Of a DNA stretch of 64,000 nt, positions 30,866 through 42,800 are shown in pieces. Position 1 is the stretch's first letter, and each line of letters begins with the position of its first letter. Below the pieces are notes generated by a model. That model had not been told where the DNA came from. It did not search any database and worked only from the letters and a program-made list of their open reading frames with translations. A program made the position numbers and the translations under genes. Source of the stretch: Balaenoptera acutorostrata (lineage: Eukaryota > Chordata > Mammalia > Artiodactyla > Balaenopteridae); contig NC_080069.1 in the NCBI RefSeq assembly GCF_949987535.1, forward strand, positions 38,305,269 through 38,369,268, in the 5' to 3' direction.

Positions 30866-31130
30866 GGACTTCCCTGGTGGCCCAGTGGTTAAGAATCTGC
30901 TTTCCAATGCAGGGCACACGAGTTTGATCCCCGGTCAGGGAACAAAAATCCCACATGCTACAGGGCAATTAAGCCCACATGCCACAACTACTGAGCCCAC
31001 ACGCTCTGGACCCTGCATGCCACAACTAGAGAGAAGCCCGTGCTCTGCAACAAAGAGCCCATGAGCTGCAATGAAAGATCCCGCATGCCACAATGAAGAT
31101 CTGCATGCCACAACTAAGACCTGATGCAGC

Positions 31131-31165
<35 letters not shown>

Positions 31166-31210
31166 AAAGCAAAACATATGTTTAAAAAAATACATGAATA
31201 AAAAAAAAAA
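30866..31210 (+). mobile_element. CHR-type SINE
   Basis: GGACTTCCCTGGTGGCCCAG head and (AAAT)n tail (31133-31167). Target duplication GATGATGAAGG at 30855-30865 and 31211-31221. Confidence 0.95.
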
Positions 31211-34200
31211 GATGATGAAGGAATACTATGAACAGCTCTATGCCCACAAATTTGATAACCCAGATAAAATGGATCAAATAACTTGAAAGACACAATCTGC
31301 CAAAACTCACACAAGAAGTAGATGATATGAATAGGCCTATATTAAAGAAATTGGATCAATAATTAATACCCTCCAAAACCAAAAACACAAAGCTCAGATG
31401 GGTTTATTGTTGAATTCTACCAAACATTTAAGGAAGAAATAATATCAATTCTTTACAATCTCTTTCAGAGGATAGAAGCAGAGGAAATGCTTCCTAACAC
31501 ATTCAATGAGGCCAACATTCCCCTAATACCAAAACCAGGCAAAGACATTACAAGCAAAGAAAACTACAAACCAATATCTCCCATGAACATAGATGCAAAA
31601 ATCCTTAACAAAATATAAGCAATTTAAATTTAAAAACTTATAAAAATAATTATATACCATGACTAAGTGGATTTATCCAGGTATGCAAGGCTGGTTCAAC
31701 ATTTGAAAATCAAATAATGTAATCCATCACATAACAGACTAAAAATGAAAAATCACAAAATCATACCAATAGATGCAAAAAAAGCATTTGACAAAATCCA
31801 TTTAAGATAAAAACTCTCAGTAAACTAGGACTAGAAGAGAATTTTCTCAACTTGATAAAGACTGTCTATAAAAACCCTACAGATAATATCATATTTAATG
31901 ATGAGAAACTCAAAGCTTTCCCATTAAGATCAGGTACAAGTCAAGGATGTTCCCTCTCACCACTTGTTTTCAATGTCATACTGGAAGTCTTTGCTAGTGC
32001 AATAAGGCAATAAAAGAAAATAAAAAATATACATATTGGGAAGGAAGATATAAAAGTGCTTTTGTTCACATATGACATTATTGTCTATGTAGAAAATCCA
32101 AAAGAATTGACACACCAAAAAACTCCTGGGACTATTAAACAATTATAGCAAGGTTGCAGGATTCAAGGTTAATATACAAAAGTCAATTGTTTTCCTATAT
32201 ACCAATAATGAATAAGTGGAATCTGAAATTAGAAACATAATACCATTGACACTGGAACCTAAAAAAATGAAATAGTACAAATCTAACAAACAAAATGTGT
32301 ATAAGATCTGTATGAGGAAAACCACAAAACTCTGGTGAATGAAATCAAAGAAGAACTAAATCAGTGGATAGACTCAATATTGTCAAGATGTCAGTTCTTC
32401 CCAACTTGTTCTATACATTCAATGCAATCCCAGTCAAAATCCAAGCAAGTCATTTTATGGATATTGTCAAACTGATTCTAAAATTTATATGGAGAGACAA
32501 AAGACCCAGATTTGCCAACACAATATTGAAGGAGAAGAAAGAGTTGGAGGACTGTTGCTACCTGACTTCAAGACTTATGATAAAGCTACAGTAATTAAGA
32601 CAATGTGGTACTGTATTGGCAAAAGAATAGACAGATAGGTCAATGGAACAGAATAGAGAGCCCATAAATAGACCCCCATAAATATAGTCAACTCATCTTT
32701 GACAAAGGAGAAAAGGCAATAAAATGGAGTAAAGAGAGTCTCTTGAACAAATAGTGCCAGAACAACTGGACATTCACATGCAAAAAAAAGAATCTAGACA
32801 CAGACCTTACACCCTTCACAAAAATTAACTCAAAGTAGATCATAGGCCTAAATGTAAAATGCAAAACTAAAACTCTTAAAAGATAATATAGGAGAAAACC
32901 TAGATGACCTTGGGTATGGTGATGCCTTTTTAGATACAGTACCAAATAAACAATCCATGAAGGGAGTAATTGATAAGCTGGAATTTATTAAAATTGAAAA
33001 CTTCTGCTCTGGGAAAGACAGTATCATGAGAATGAGAAGACAAACCACAAACTGAGTGAAAATATTTACAAAAGACACATCTGATAAAGGACTGTTAATC
33101 CTTAAAACTGAACAATAAGAAAACAACAGATTAAAAAATGGGCCAAAGACACCTCACCAAAGAAGATACACAGATAACAAATAAGCATATGAAAAGATGC
33201 TCCACAGCATATGTCATGAGGAAAATGCAAATTAAAACAACAATGACACATTCCTACACACCTATTAGAATGACCAAAATCCAGAATACCAAATGCTGGT
33301 GAGGATGTGGAGCACCAGGAACTCTCATACATTGCTGGTGGGAATGCAAATTGGTGCAGCCACTTCAGAAGACAGTTGGAGGTTTCTTACAAAACTAAAC
33401 ATACTCTCGCCATATGATCCAGCAATCACACTCCTTGGTATTTACCCAAAGGAGCTGAAAACTTAACATTAGTACAAAAACCTGCAGACTGTTGTTAATA
33501 GTAGCTTTATTCATAATTGCTAAGACGTGGTGGCAACCAGGATGTCCTTCAGTAGAGGAATGAATAAATAAACTGTGGTACATCCAGACAATGGAATATT
33601 ATTCATTGCTAAAAGAAATGAGCTATCAAGCAATGAAAAGACATGAAGGAATCTTAAATGTATATTACTAAGGGAAAGCAGCCGATCTGAAAAGGCTACC
33701 TACTGTATGATTCTAACTATTTTACATTCTGGAGAAAGCAAAACTACGGAGGCAATAAGAATATCAGTGGTCACTAGGGGTGAGGTGGTGGGGAGCGATG
33801 AAAGGCAGAGCACAGAGAATTTTTAGGGCAGTGAAACTACTCTGTGTGATATTATGACAGATATATGCCATTATACAATTGTCCAGACCCACAGAATGTA
33901 CAACACCCATAGTGAACCTTAAGGTAAACTATGGATTTTGGGTGATAATGATGGGTTAATGTAGGTTCATTTTTGTAAAAAAAGAGAAAAAAGAAATACC
34001 ATTCTGGTGAGTGATGTTGATAACAAGGAAGGCCGTGCATGTGTGGGTACAGGGGGAAATGAGGAATCTCTGTACCTCCTCGCAATTTTGTTGTAAACCT
34101 AAACTACTCTAAAAGATAAAGCCTTATATATATATATATATTTTTAAAAAGCATAGTATGATGAGAATATAAGTAAATGGTGCAATGGGTACCAAAGAAT

Positions 34201-34615
34201 TAAAATATAGTTCCAACATATGCCAGTCCCACTTTAACTTTATTTTTGCATTTGAAGAATGTATATAGCACTTTCCTACATATTTTTATACATTGAAAAC
34301 TAGACTTGGTATCTTGGTAAAACTATGTTATAGGAAAGCAGAAATTGTATTTTTTATTTTTTATCTTTGTTTTCTGTTATCCTACAAAGCTGATGCTTAA
34401 GCATCAAGCTGGTTTCACTGGCACATGAGCAAAGGAAGATGTGATCTGCAAAGAAACAGAGTTCCTATGTGAAGCTGTTTAGAATGGCACTCAATGTTCA
34501 GTGCTCAGGTATGTAGTAAGTACTGTAGTCCTATGGGGGCAAGTGTGTAGGTATTTTGAAACATTTTGCCATAATTGTAAAATTTTTTGCATTTTTAACC
34601 TGATGGCATTATTTC

Positions 34616-35009
34616 CTTTTTTTTTCGTTTTTTTCAAATTTATTTATTTATTTATTTTTATTTTTGGCTGCGTTAGGTCTTCGTTGCTGCCCGCGGGCTT
34701 TCTCTAGTTGAGGCGAGTGGGGGCTACTCTTCGTTGCGGTGTGCCGGCTTCTTACTGTGGTGGCTTCGCTTGCTGTGGAGCACGGGCTCTAGGCGTGTGG
34801 GCTTCAACAGTTGTGGCACACGGGCTCAGTAGTTGTGGCACACGGGCTCAGTAGTTGTGGCTCGCGGGCTCTAGAGCGCAGGCTCAGTAGCTGTAACGCA
34901 TGAGCTTAGTTGCTCCACGGCATGTGGGATCTTCCCGGACCAGGGCTCGAACCCATGTCCCCTGCATTGGCAGGCAGATTCTTAACCACTGCGCCACCAG
35001 GGAAGCCCA
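34616..35009 (-). mobile_element. CHR-type SINE, long form, antisense
   Basis: Poly(T)/ATTT start, CHR body with duplicated AGTAGTTGTGGCACACGGGC units, ending CCACCAGGGAAGCCC. Target duplication GCATTATTTC at 34606-34615 and 35010-35019. Confidence 0.95.
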
Positions 35010-35083
35010 GCATTATTTCTTATGATAAAACCTTTTCTGATTGAAAACTTCAAAAACGAAGTAAAACAAAAACCTATGTTGGG

Positions 35084-35242
35084 GACTTCCCTGGTGGTCC
35101 AATGGTTAAAGACTCCACGCTCCCAATGCAGGGGGCCCGGGTTCAATTCCTGCTCAGGGAACTAGATCTCGCATGCTGCAACTAAGACCAGGTGAAGCCA
35201 AATAAACAAATAAGTATTAAAAACAAAACAAAACAAAAACCA
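35084..35242 (+). mobile_element. CHR-1-type SINE, short form
   Basis: GACTTCCCTGGTGGTCCAAT head and AAACAAAA tail. Target duplication AAAAACCTATGTTGGG at 35068-35083 and 35243-35258. Confidence 0.95.
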
Positions 35243-35258
35243 AAAAACCTATGTTGGG

Positions 35259-35940
35259 ATTACATAAAGCATCTTAGCAGAGTTCTGCTAACAAAGAATG
35301 GTCCCTCAGCTGATATTCTAGAGGCACATTCCAGATCCTTGTCTTTGGGTGGAGGGTCCTGAGGCAGGAGCAAGATTGCCCCAGCCATTAGGATGGTCTG
35401 CTTGACCTTATTTACTTAGACTGAGGTCTGTGAGCATCTTTCACTAAGCAGAGCAAAGCCATAGATAGCTTTGTGGTCACCAGTGTATCCTTGGCACTGA
35501 AATAGATGTGAGCTGGATGCTCTTCTACCTTCCTCCGGGCTTTCGCCACAGCTGCTCTTTCAGTTTCCAACCTGCCCTGTGCCCTGAAAGAACTTTGGCA
35601 TTTGCTGAAAGGTCATCAGCTGCAATTTTAGACCATTGGGTAACAAACTTCTGACATTTAAATGCAGCTTCAAAGTGGTGGGATTGCTGTACCGCCTGTC
35701 AGCCTGGGCTGGACGGTGACAGAAGTAGCAGCCCCTCCCTCAGATCCCTTTATGGACGAGTGGTTGACTGCTTATAAAGGACACCAGCCAATACTCTCCC
35801 TTCTGACTCCCAAATTATCTAGTCTTGCTCATTCTTAACATCCACAGTGTGCTGGGCACCAGGGATTCTCCAGGCAGTTGTGCTGAAGCACTAGTTTGTT
35901 TGTTAGTTTACTTCCAATCTCTTGTGAACAAATACATAAT
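35259..35940. other. Intergenic, no recognised element
   Basis: No gene or repeat recognised. Confidence 0.45.
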
Positions 35941-35954
35941 AAAAATTAACTAGA

Positions 35955-36302
35955 TGGGCTTCCCTGGTGGCACAGTGGTTGAGAATCTGCCTGCCAATGC
36001 AGGGTACGCAGGTTTGAGCCCTGGTCTGGGAAGATCCCACATGCCATGGAGCAACTAGGCCCGTGAGCCACAATTACTGAGCCTGCGTGTCTGGAGCCTG
36101 TGCTCCGCAACAAGAGAGGCCACGATAGTGAGAGGCCCGCGCACCGCGATGAAGAGTGGCCCCTGCCTGCCGTAACTAGAGAAAGCCCTCGCACAGAAAC
36201 AAAGACCCAACACAGCCATAAATAATAAATAAATAAATAAATAAATAAACCCAAAGTTAAAAAAAAAAATAGATGTAACACTCAAGATTTCAGCTTTAAA
36301 AA
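35955..36302 (+). mobile_element. CHR-type SINE, long form
   Basis: GGCTTCCCTGGTGGCACAGT head and AAATA tail. Target duplication AAAAATTAACTAGA at 35941-35954 and 36303-36316. Its ORFs on the minus strand are shadows. Confidence 0.95.
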
Positions 36303-36317
36303 AAAAATTAACTAGAA

Positions 36318-37050
36318 AGGCTAATAAACACGTGAAAAGATGCTCAACACCACCAATCATTAGGGAAATGCCAATCAAAGCCACAATGAGATACCATTTC
36401 ATACCCATTAGGATGCTAGCTATAAAAAAACAAACAAACAAACAAACAAAAAACAGAAAATAACAACTGTTGGCAAGGATGTTGAGACATTGGAACCCTT
36501 GTGCACTGCTGGTGGGAATGTAAAATGGTGCAGCCACTGTGGAAAATGGTACAGTGATTCCTCAAGAAGTTAAACATAGAATTACCATATGATCCAGCAA
36601 TTCTACTTCTGTGTATGTATATACCCCAAAAAAACTGAAAGCAGGGACTTGAACATGTATTTGTCCTACTGTGGACATGATAGCATTATTCACAATAGCC
36701 AAAAGGTGGAAACAACCAAAGTGTCCGTCGATGGATTAATGGGTAAACAAATGTGGTATATCCACCAATGGAATATTATTCAGTCTTAAAAAGGAAGGAA
36801 ATTCAGACACATGCTACAACATGGATGAACCTTGAAAATATGATGCTAAGTGAAATAAGCCAGCCACAAAAGGAGAAATATTGTATGATTCCACTTATAT
36901 GAAGTACCTAGAATAGTCAAATTCATAGAAACAGAAAGTAGAATTGCTGGTTGTCAGGGACTAAGGATTGAGGGGGAAGAGAGAGTTATTGTTTAATAGG
37001 CACAGAGTTTCACTTTGCAGTAAAATGACTTTTTAAAAATGTACAGTTCT
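36318..37050 (+). mobile_element. Old L1 3' fragment, sense
   Basis: L1 text in order: GAAAAGATGCTCAACACCAC, CTGGTGGGAATGTAAAATGG, CCATATGATCCAGCAATTCT, ATGGAATATTATTCAG. Confidence 0.8.
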
Positions 37051-37059
37051 CTGAATTTT

Positions 37060-37490
37060 AACACATGTATGGGTTCAAGTTGCCATCACCGTAATCAGGA
37101 TACAGAACAGTTCCATCAGGCAAAAAATTCCCCATCCTGTCCTCCCTGCCTCACACCAACTATCCCCGGCAACCATGAAGTTGGTCTCTAACTCTCTAAT
37201 TTTGTCTTTTTGAGAATATCATATAAATGGAATCATACAGCATATAGTCTTTTAAGACTGGCTTCTTTCACCCAGCATAATGCCTTTGAGATTAGTCCCA
37301 GTGCCACATGTAACAATAGCTTGTTCCTTTTTATTGCTGAATAGTGTTCTATTTTATGGATCTACCACAGTTTCTTTACCACCATTGAAGAGCATTTGGG
37401 TGTTAGCAGTCCCTGACAATTATAAATAGAGCTGCTATATATATTCACGAATGGGTTTTGGTGTGAACATACAATTCATTTCTCTCGGGA
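37060..37490 (-). mobile_element. Old L1 3'UTR fragment, antisense
   Basis: Antisense L1M-like text: AATCAGGATACAGAACAGTT, TCATATAAATGGAATCATAC and TTGCTGAATAGTGTTCTAT. Confidence 0.6.
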
Positions 37491-38611
37491 AGATGTGACA
37501 GTCCACTCTGAGTGGCATCGTTTTGTACCACCACGGGCGAAACCCTCTTAATCAGATGATGACATTCGACTTCAAAGGAAATCTGGAAACCAATCAGCCA
37601 GGCCACTCTCTTTATCTTGTAGCCATTTACTGGCCCAGAACTCCTAATATCCAGCCACTGCTCTTTCTATAATTATGTCTGAAGAATCATGGTTGATCTC
37701 CCATGTGAAAGACAAAACTGAGTTATGTATTGGTGGCAACATGAAACATCAGGATCAAAGAAAGTTCCATTCTACAGTCCTCACAATTTCCAGAAGCTCT
37801 TGGGGAAGAAAAAGAAAGTTTTCCAATTTAGACCCTGGTGATGTCAAAATTAAAATGTTCTGACATAGAAGCTCCTCTTCTAGGGCTGTATCTTACTGAA
37901 GCCCTCACACAAGCACATACACAAAGGTAAGGATCTTGGTGCAGCATTGTTTGAGGAACAAATATTTCAAAAAAAACTGACTGTCCACACGTGGGAAAGC
38001 AGTATGTCTCTGTGTGTTGACACGGATGTATTTCCCAGCTGTTTTGCTGTGGCAGACACTTCCGATTGGTTGATTCAATATCAGTGCCCGACTCTTGGTA
38101 GCAAAACATCATCATATGCCGTAAATCTGGCCAATGCTACAGAAGTGGAAGGCTACTTGGGGTGGGGGTGCAGGGTAGGCAGAGGGTGTTTCTGGGGAAC
38201 TATTTCTTTCCTAATAAAAGGGAACGGGTGTGGTTGCCCTTCTCCCCTCTTTCTGTCTTCAGATGTTCAGAGCTGTAGTGGCCATTTTGTGCCCGTGAGA
38301 TGATAAGCTTGGAGGCAAAAGCCAGCTGACCGAGGATTATGGAGAAGAGACAGAGAGGGGTTCCTAATGGAACTTTTGACCAGCTAAATGAATGCCAGCT
38401 GCTGCCTCGGAGAAAATATGAGACAAATGAACCCCACATATTTAAATCACTCTACGTTTGCTATTACTTGCAGCCAAACACATTCTGATTGAAGTAACTG
38501 TCAAAGGAAAAAAATCAACTTGCACAGCAATGTGCATATTGTCCTATTTTGTAAAATGAAATTGTATATGTATACATGATAGTTATACATACATCAACAA
38601 ATGGGAAGGGT
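37491..38611. other. FBP2 5' flank, unannotated part
   Basis: No gene or named repeat recognised; candidate distal regulatory DNA by position only. Confidence 0.4.
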
Positions 38612-38800
38612 AATAACAACTAGCAAGTATTGAGCACCTACTATGACAGGCACGTCTTATCACTTTAATCCTCACAACCACTCTGTCAGGTAGATGTTTT
38701 ATTGCTATCACCATTTACAAGTGAGGAAACTGAGGCTTCAGGAGCTTTTCCAAACTGTACAACTAGCAGATGACTCGCCTGGGACTTGGAGCCAGGTGTC
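38612..38800 (-). repeat. MIR SINE, antisense
   Basis: TTGAGCACCTACTATGACAG, TAATCCTCACAACCACTCTG and GAGGAAACTGAGGC. Confidence 0.8.
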
Positions 38801-39399
38801 TCTGCCCCTAGAGAAAGTGCTTGAACCACCCTATGCAGACCTCCTCCCCTGTTTACAAATACAGACCCCCACCACCTCTAATGCAGTTATTTCTAGGCAG
38901 TGGGTTGGAGGATGGGCTGGTTCTGGAGTGTTTCCTTTTCAATAAGCAAGCATCATTTTTGCTATAAAAATACAAATCTAGAGAAATTGAAAAAATAAAG
39001 AATTGATAAAATAACCCTAGTGCTAGGCACTAGGAATATTTTTTTCTTCCAGATTTGAATACCTATTATAAATATCCATCCAACCATACATGCCTTTTGG
39101 AATTTAAAAGCATCCTTTTCAAACATATGAAAGAACCCTGGCTAAGAAGTCCCAGGATTGCCATTATTTTGTTATGTGACCTATACCCCAGATAAGATAT
39201 CTGCCAATCTGCCTCCTGCAATGTGAGGGAATGGGGCCCTGCAGTAGATACATGTGAAGAATCCTTTTGAGTCTTTGAATAAGAGGGTTTTATGGATCCT
39301 TTTTTTTTTTTTTTAGTGGCTGGAATTCTCATCTCTTACCTTTACTAAACGGTTGCTTCTTAGGATCTTTAAAGAAAAAGTTTCGTCAAGAAAAAGTAG

Positions 39400-39648
39400 G
39401 TGTGTGTTTCCTGGCTGCCCGTTTCTATTTACAGCTTGGCAGCCTTCAGATCAGCCAGGCCCGAGAGGTTTCCTTGAGGACTCGCCCAGTTATTTCAACC
39501 ACGTGGCCTGGGGCACTTTCCCTTAAAGGTCCTGGCACGGCCAGTACAGATTTCTAATCAGCTCTGATACCGCAGAGCCACTGAGCAGCGCTTAGAGATA
39601 AGGCTTTCTTCTGCAGGGAGAAAAGGATTTGAAAAGCTACCCGCCGCA
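39400..39648 (+). promoter_or_regulatory. FBP2: FBP2 proximal promoter and 5'UTR region
   Basis: This is mostly repeat-free sequence immediately upstream of the FBP2 ATG. It contains a perfect E-box CACGTG at 39500-39505 and a GATAAG motif near 39597-39602. No convincing TATA box is seen. The transcription start cannot be fixed from sequence; it probably lies within the last 100 bp before the ATG. Confidence 0.5.
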
Positions 39649-39818
39649 ATGGGGGACAGAAGCCCCTTCGCAACGGACATGCTCACCCTGACCCGCTACG
39701 TTATGGAAAAGGGGCGTCAGGCCAAAGGCACCGGGGAGCTCACACAGCTGCTCAACTCCATGCTGACGGCCATCAAAGCCATCTCCTCGGCCGTGCGCAA
39801 GGCCGGCCTAGCCCATCT
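39649..39818 (+). CDS. FBP2: FBP2 exon 1 (start codon to donor)
   Basis: The exon has 170 nt of coding sequence, ending two bases into codon Leu56, with donor CT|GTGAGT. It encodes the N-terminal AMP-binding helices: ...[17 protein letters not shown] with Thr27, Gly28 and Glu29. The second residue is Gly and residue 7 is Ala, where human FBP2 has Thr and Glu. The exon is CpG-rich compared with its surroundings. A C-rich G4-capable tract starts 9 bp after it. Confidence 0.96.
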
Positions 39819-42800
39819 GTGAGTCTACCCCTCCCCCACACCCCCTCCCCCAGCCACCCCGGCGACATGCAGCGACGGGGGCCCAGGTGGGGGTGGGCAG
39901 AGCTCTAGGTGCTTGGGCCGAAACTGGCTCAGAAGTATTAGCCCGTGTACCCTGGAGGGAAGTTGCCTTAAAGTTTCTGCCAGGTGTGCTTTGATAAAGG
40001 GGCCTTTGACTTGTTTCAAGAAAGAAACAAGATACTTGGAGACATGCTATGGAGAAAAAGTATATAATTTTCCCAGTTACCATGTGTTATAATGATAACA
40101 AGCTCAGGGGCTTGTTCCATTGAAACATATCCTGAGTTATCGTGACTTGTGCTTGCATTCTCACTGGCACAAAGCAACCGCCAGGAGGCTTGAGAGGACC
40201 CTTGACGCCCTTTGCAGATATGAGCGTTTTATTACCATGACCTTTGCCCATAGTCATTAGTAGGTAGAAATCATTTACTGAATCCCAGGGCCCGTCGTCC
40301 ATCTCCTTTCTCACCATCGAAAAGAGTCTTTTGCTTTTAAAACAATATTTTATTTCTTCTCTGTGACTTAATCTTCTCTCCACTTGGTGTGCCGGAAGCT
40401 GGGAGGTGCTGGGCCCGGGAGGAGGGCATGCAGAGTGTTCTCCCACTTTGCTCTCTTGGTGCTTTACCCAAGTTCATGCTACAGCTGCTGATTCTCACAG
40501 CCAAGGGTCCAGTTTAAGTCTGTGGTGAAGAGAAGCAGTCTTTCTTTGGGCTTCCATTTTCCTGGTAGCAATTGCCATGGAGGTCCTCGCAGAAGATGAA
40601 GGGACCCATTGTTGTTATTATCATTATTATTCCAAAATGAAGAAATAACAAAGTCCAATAATTTGAAATATTTATTCTAACAACTTAGTACTTTTAACAC
40701 AAAAAAATGTGATAATTACAGACTTTATTTATATAATGCTTTGTGACTCAGTAATGAGCTCCAAGTTAAAGGTGATTGTGACTGGTTTTCCCCCTGTCTG
40801 TGTATTGCTATAACTGTATGAGTACCTCATTTGGCAATAATGGCCAGCTCTACCTTTAAAGACCTTCATGAACGTGAGACACAGCTACTTGCCTCTGTTC
40901 TGCTCCTATCTGGTGGTGAGCTGGGCTACGCATAGAGCAGTTTCCTGGGTTGCCTGCTGACCTCTCAGTGTTACCCATGTTCATGGGCTCCCCAGTGCAG
41001 GGGGGCTGGGCTGGGCAGGGGCTGCTGTGGTGGGGTCGTGCTAATCGCTGCAGAACTCTGACTTTGTGGCCATGGAGTGTCCAGAGGACGTGGACTCAGC
41101 GGTTGGATAATTCAGGTGCTCCTCTGACTTGGTTTTCTCTGCCATGTGATCATGGTCAATGATCTACTCTCGCTAGAGCCTGTAAAATTGTAAAACGGTT
41201 TGGATACTAATAGCACCTAACTCGTAGGGCTAGTTGTAAGGCTTAGTAGGTCCATGTGATGATGACTTCGACAGTGCCAGCCCCATAATAAATGCTCCTT
41301 ATTACTGTGGTTCCAAGCCAGAACCTGGGGAAATTTGCCGGCTAACAGGGCGATGTCGCGGACTCACCACTAGGTGGCAGGCGCAGCCCGTGGAAACAAG
41401 ACGTCAGGATTTCGCATTTTCTCGGAGGCTGAGGCAGGTGTCCTCCGTAAAGCAGAGACCACGTATTTTGCCAATTCAGGTGGCATCCTTCCCTGGGTGC
41501 CTCTGTAATAGATACCCGAAGTGTCAGTGGGAGAAGTCCATTGGCTGGAAATTCCTTCTTTCTAATAAGATGCTGAGATAATTTTAAGAGGACCCTGGGC
41601 TTGCTTCTCAAAGAGCTGAAAGGTTGCATCCTATCCCAGAGCAATTCTGCTCATGAATATGGGACTTTAACATATTCCTGCCACTTTCCCATTTAGGGGG
41701 CCTCAAGCCCCTCATTCCTTTGCTTCCTCTTTTTGGGAAGACATTTCTAGGCACCTGCTCGATAAATGCAAAACGGATCAGAAAGTCTCATATTTTTCTT
41801 CTTTTTTCTCTGCTCCTTTCTGTGGGAATGCTAGAATACCACCCCTGGAATCCTCTCCACGGCTTTCTAGTGTCAAAACAGCAGAACAATCCATTAAAAA
41901 ATTATCAGTAAAGCTTAAATGTTAGTTAAGATCGTAAAAAATACTCTTACCGGTTAAAAAGCGCTTTTCTGCCCGTGATCTAACTTGGAGCAGTTGTCAG
42001 GCAATTAGATCTCATTGTGATGATCTTCCATTCTTTCTGAAAGGAGGGGTGTGGATGGTGGGAGGCGCTAGGCAGAGCAGAATGCCCCGCACCTGCAGGG
42101 AGGGTGCAGAGGGTGGGTTGAGGGGCGGGATAAGAGCAGGGTTGTTGTGGAGGTGGAGGAAGTGTTTGCAAAGCACAGGACAGAGAGCCTGTTTCTCAGC
42201 TCCACCACCCACAGGCCTCGGGCACCCCAGCTCTTCATTCTCTGGTAGAAGCTGCATCAAGATTCCAGTTAAGCAAGAGGACTGGGTTTGTGGACCCTTT
42301 AAATTCTGATGCAAAATAACCCAGTTTTGTGGTTGCTGTTGTGTGTTTGTTTGCTTTTATTTTGAACCAGAAGGTACAGTCTTTGAGGTGAGGCCACCAG
42401 TATTGTTTTCCAAGGCAGATCTCATCACATCAGACATCAAGTGATGGGGGGATCTGTGGGGGAGGGGAGAGGCTGTCAATCAGGGAAAAGGGTGGGAATT
42501 GAGTTGTCCCTCGCCCCGGCTTAGGGTGAATCAGTGGATCTCAACCCTGGCTACCTGTTAGAGCCGCCTGAGGAGTCCTTCAACAAATAAATGGCGTTAA
42601 CAAAAAGGAGAGGGAGGGAATTACTTTCCTGCCATCCATTCTTCATAGTTCAGTGAACGTATATTGAGCATCTGAGCGCTGTGGAAACAAGTACAGTGAG
42701 TCACAGCTCTTGCCTTCGGTGAGCAGATAATCCAGCAGGAAGGACATTCCCACAAACAGATTGTGAGCTGCTCTGGAAAGGCTGACAAGGCTGTATCTGG

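Larger units (their letters stand above)
27540..34130 (+). mobile_element. Nearly full-length ancient L1, sense, three nested SINEs
   Basis: The stretch follows L1 order: ORF1-like text (27540-28680), ORF2 endonuclease-like text from about 29640 (CAATGATCTAAATACACC, GAAACCCACTTTAAATA), RT region (31500-32150), and the ORF2 C-terminal/3'UTR text to about 34110 (CCATATGATCCAGCAATCAC). It is riddled with stops and frameshifts, so it is dead. SINEs sit at 27699-28068, 28788-28955 and 30866-31210. Confidence 0.85.

Noticed and set aside
36055..36537. 160-codon minus-strand ORF
   Set aside because: It lies across a CHR SINE and an old L1; open by chance.
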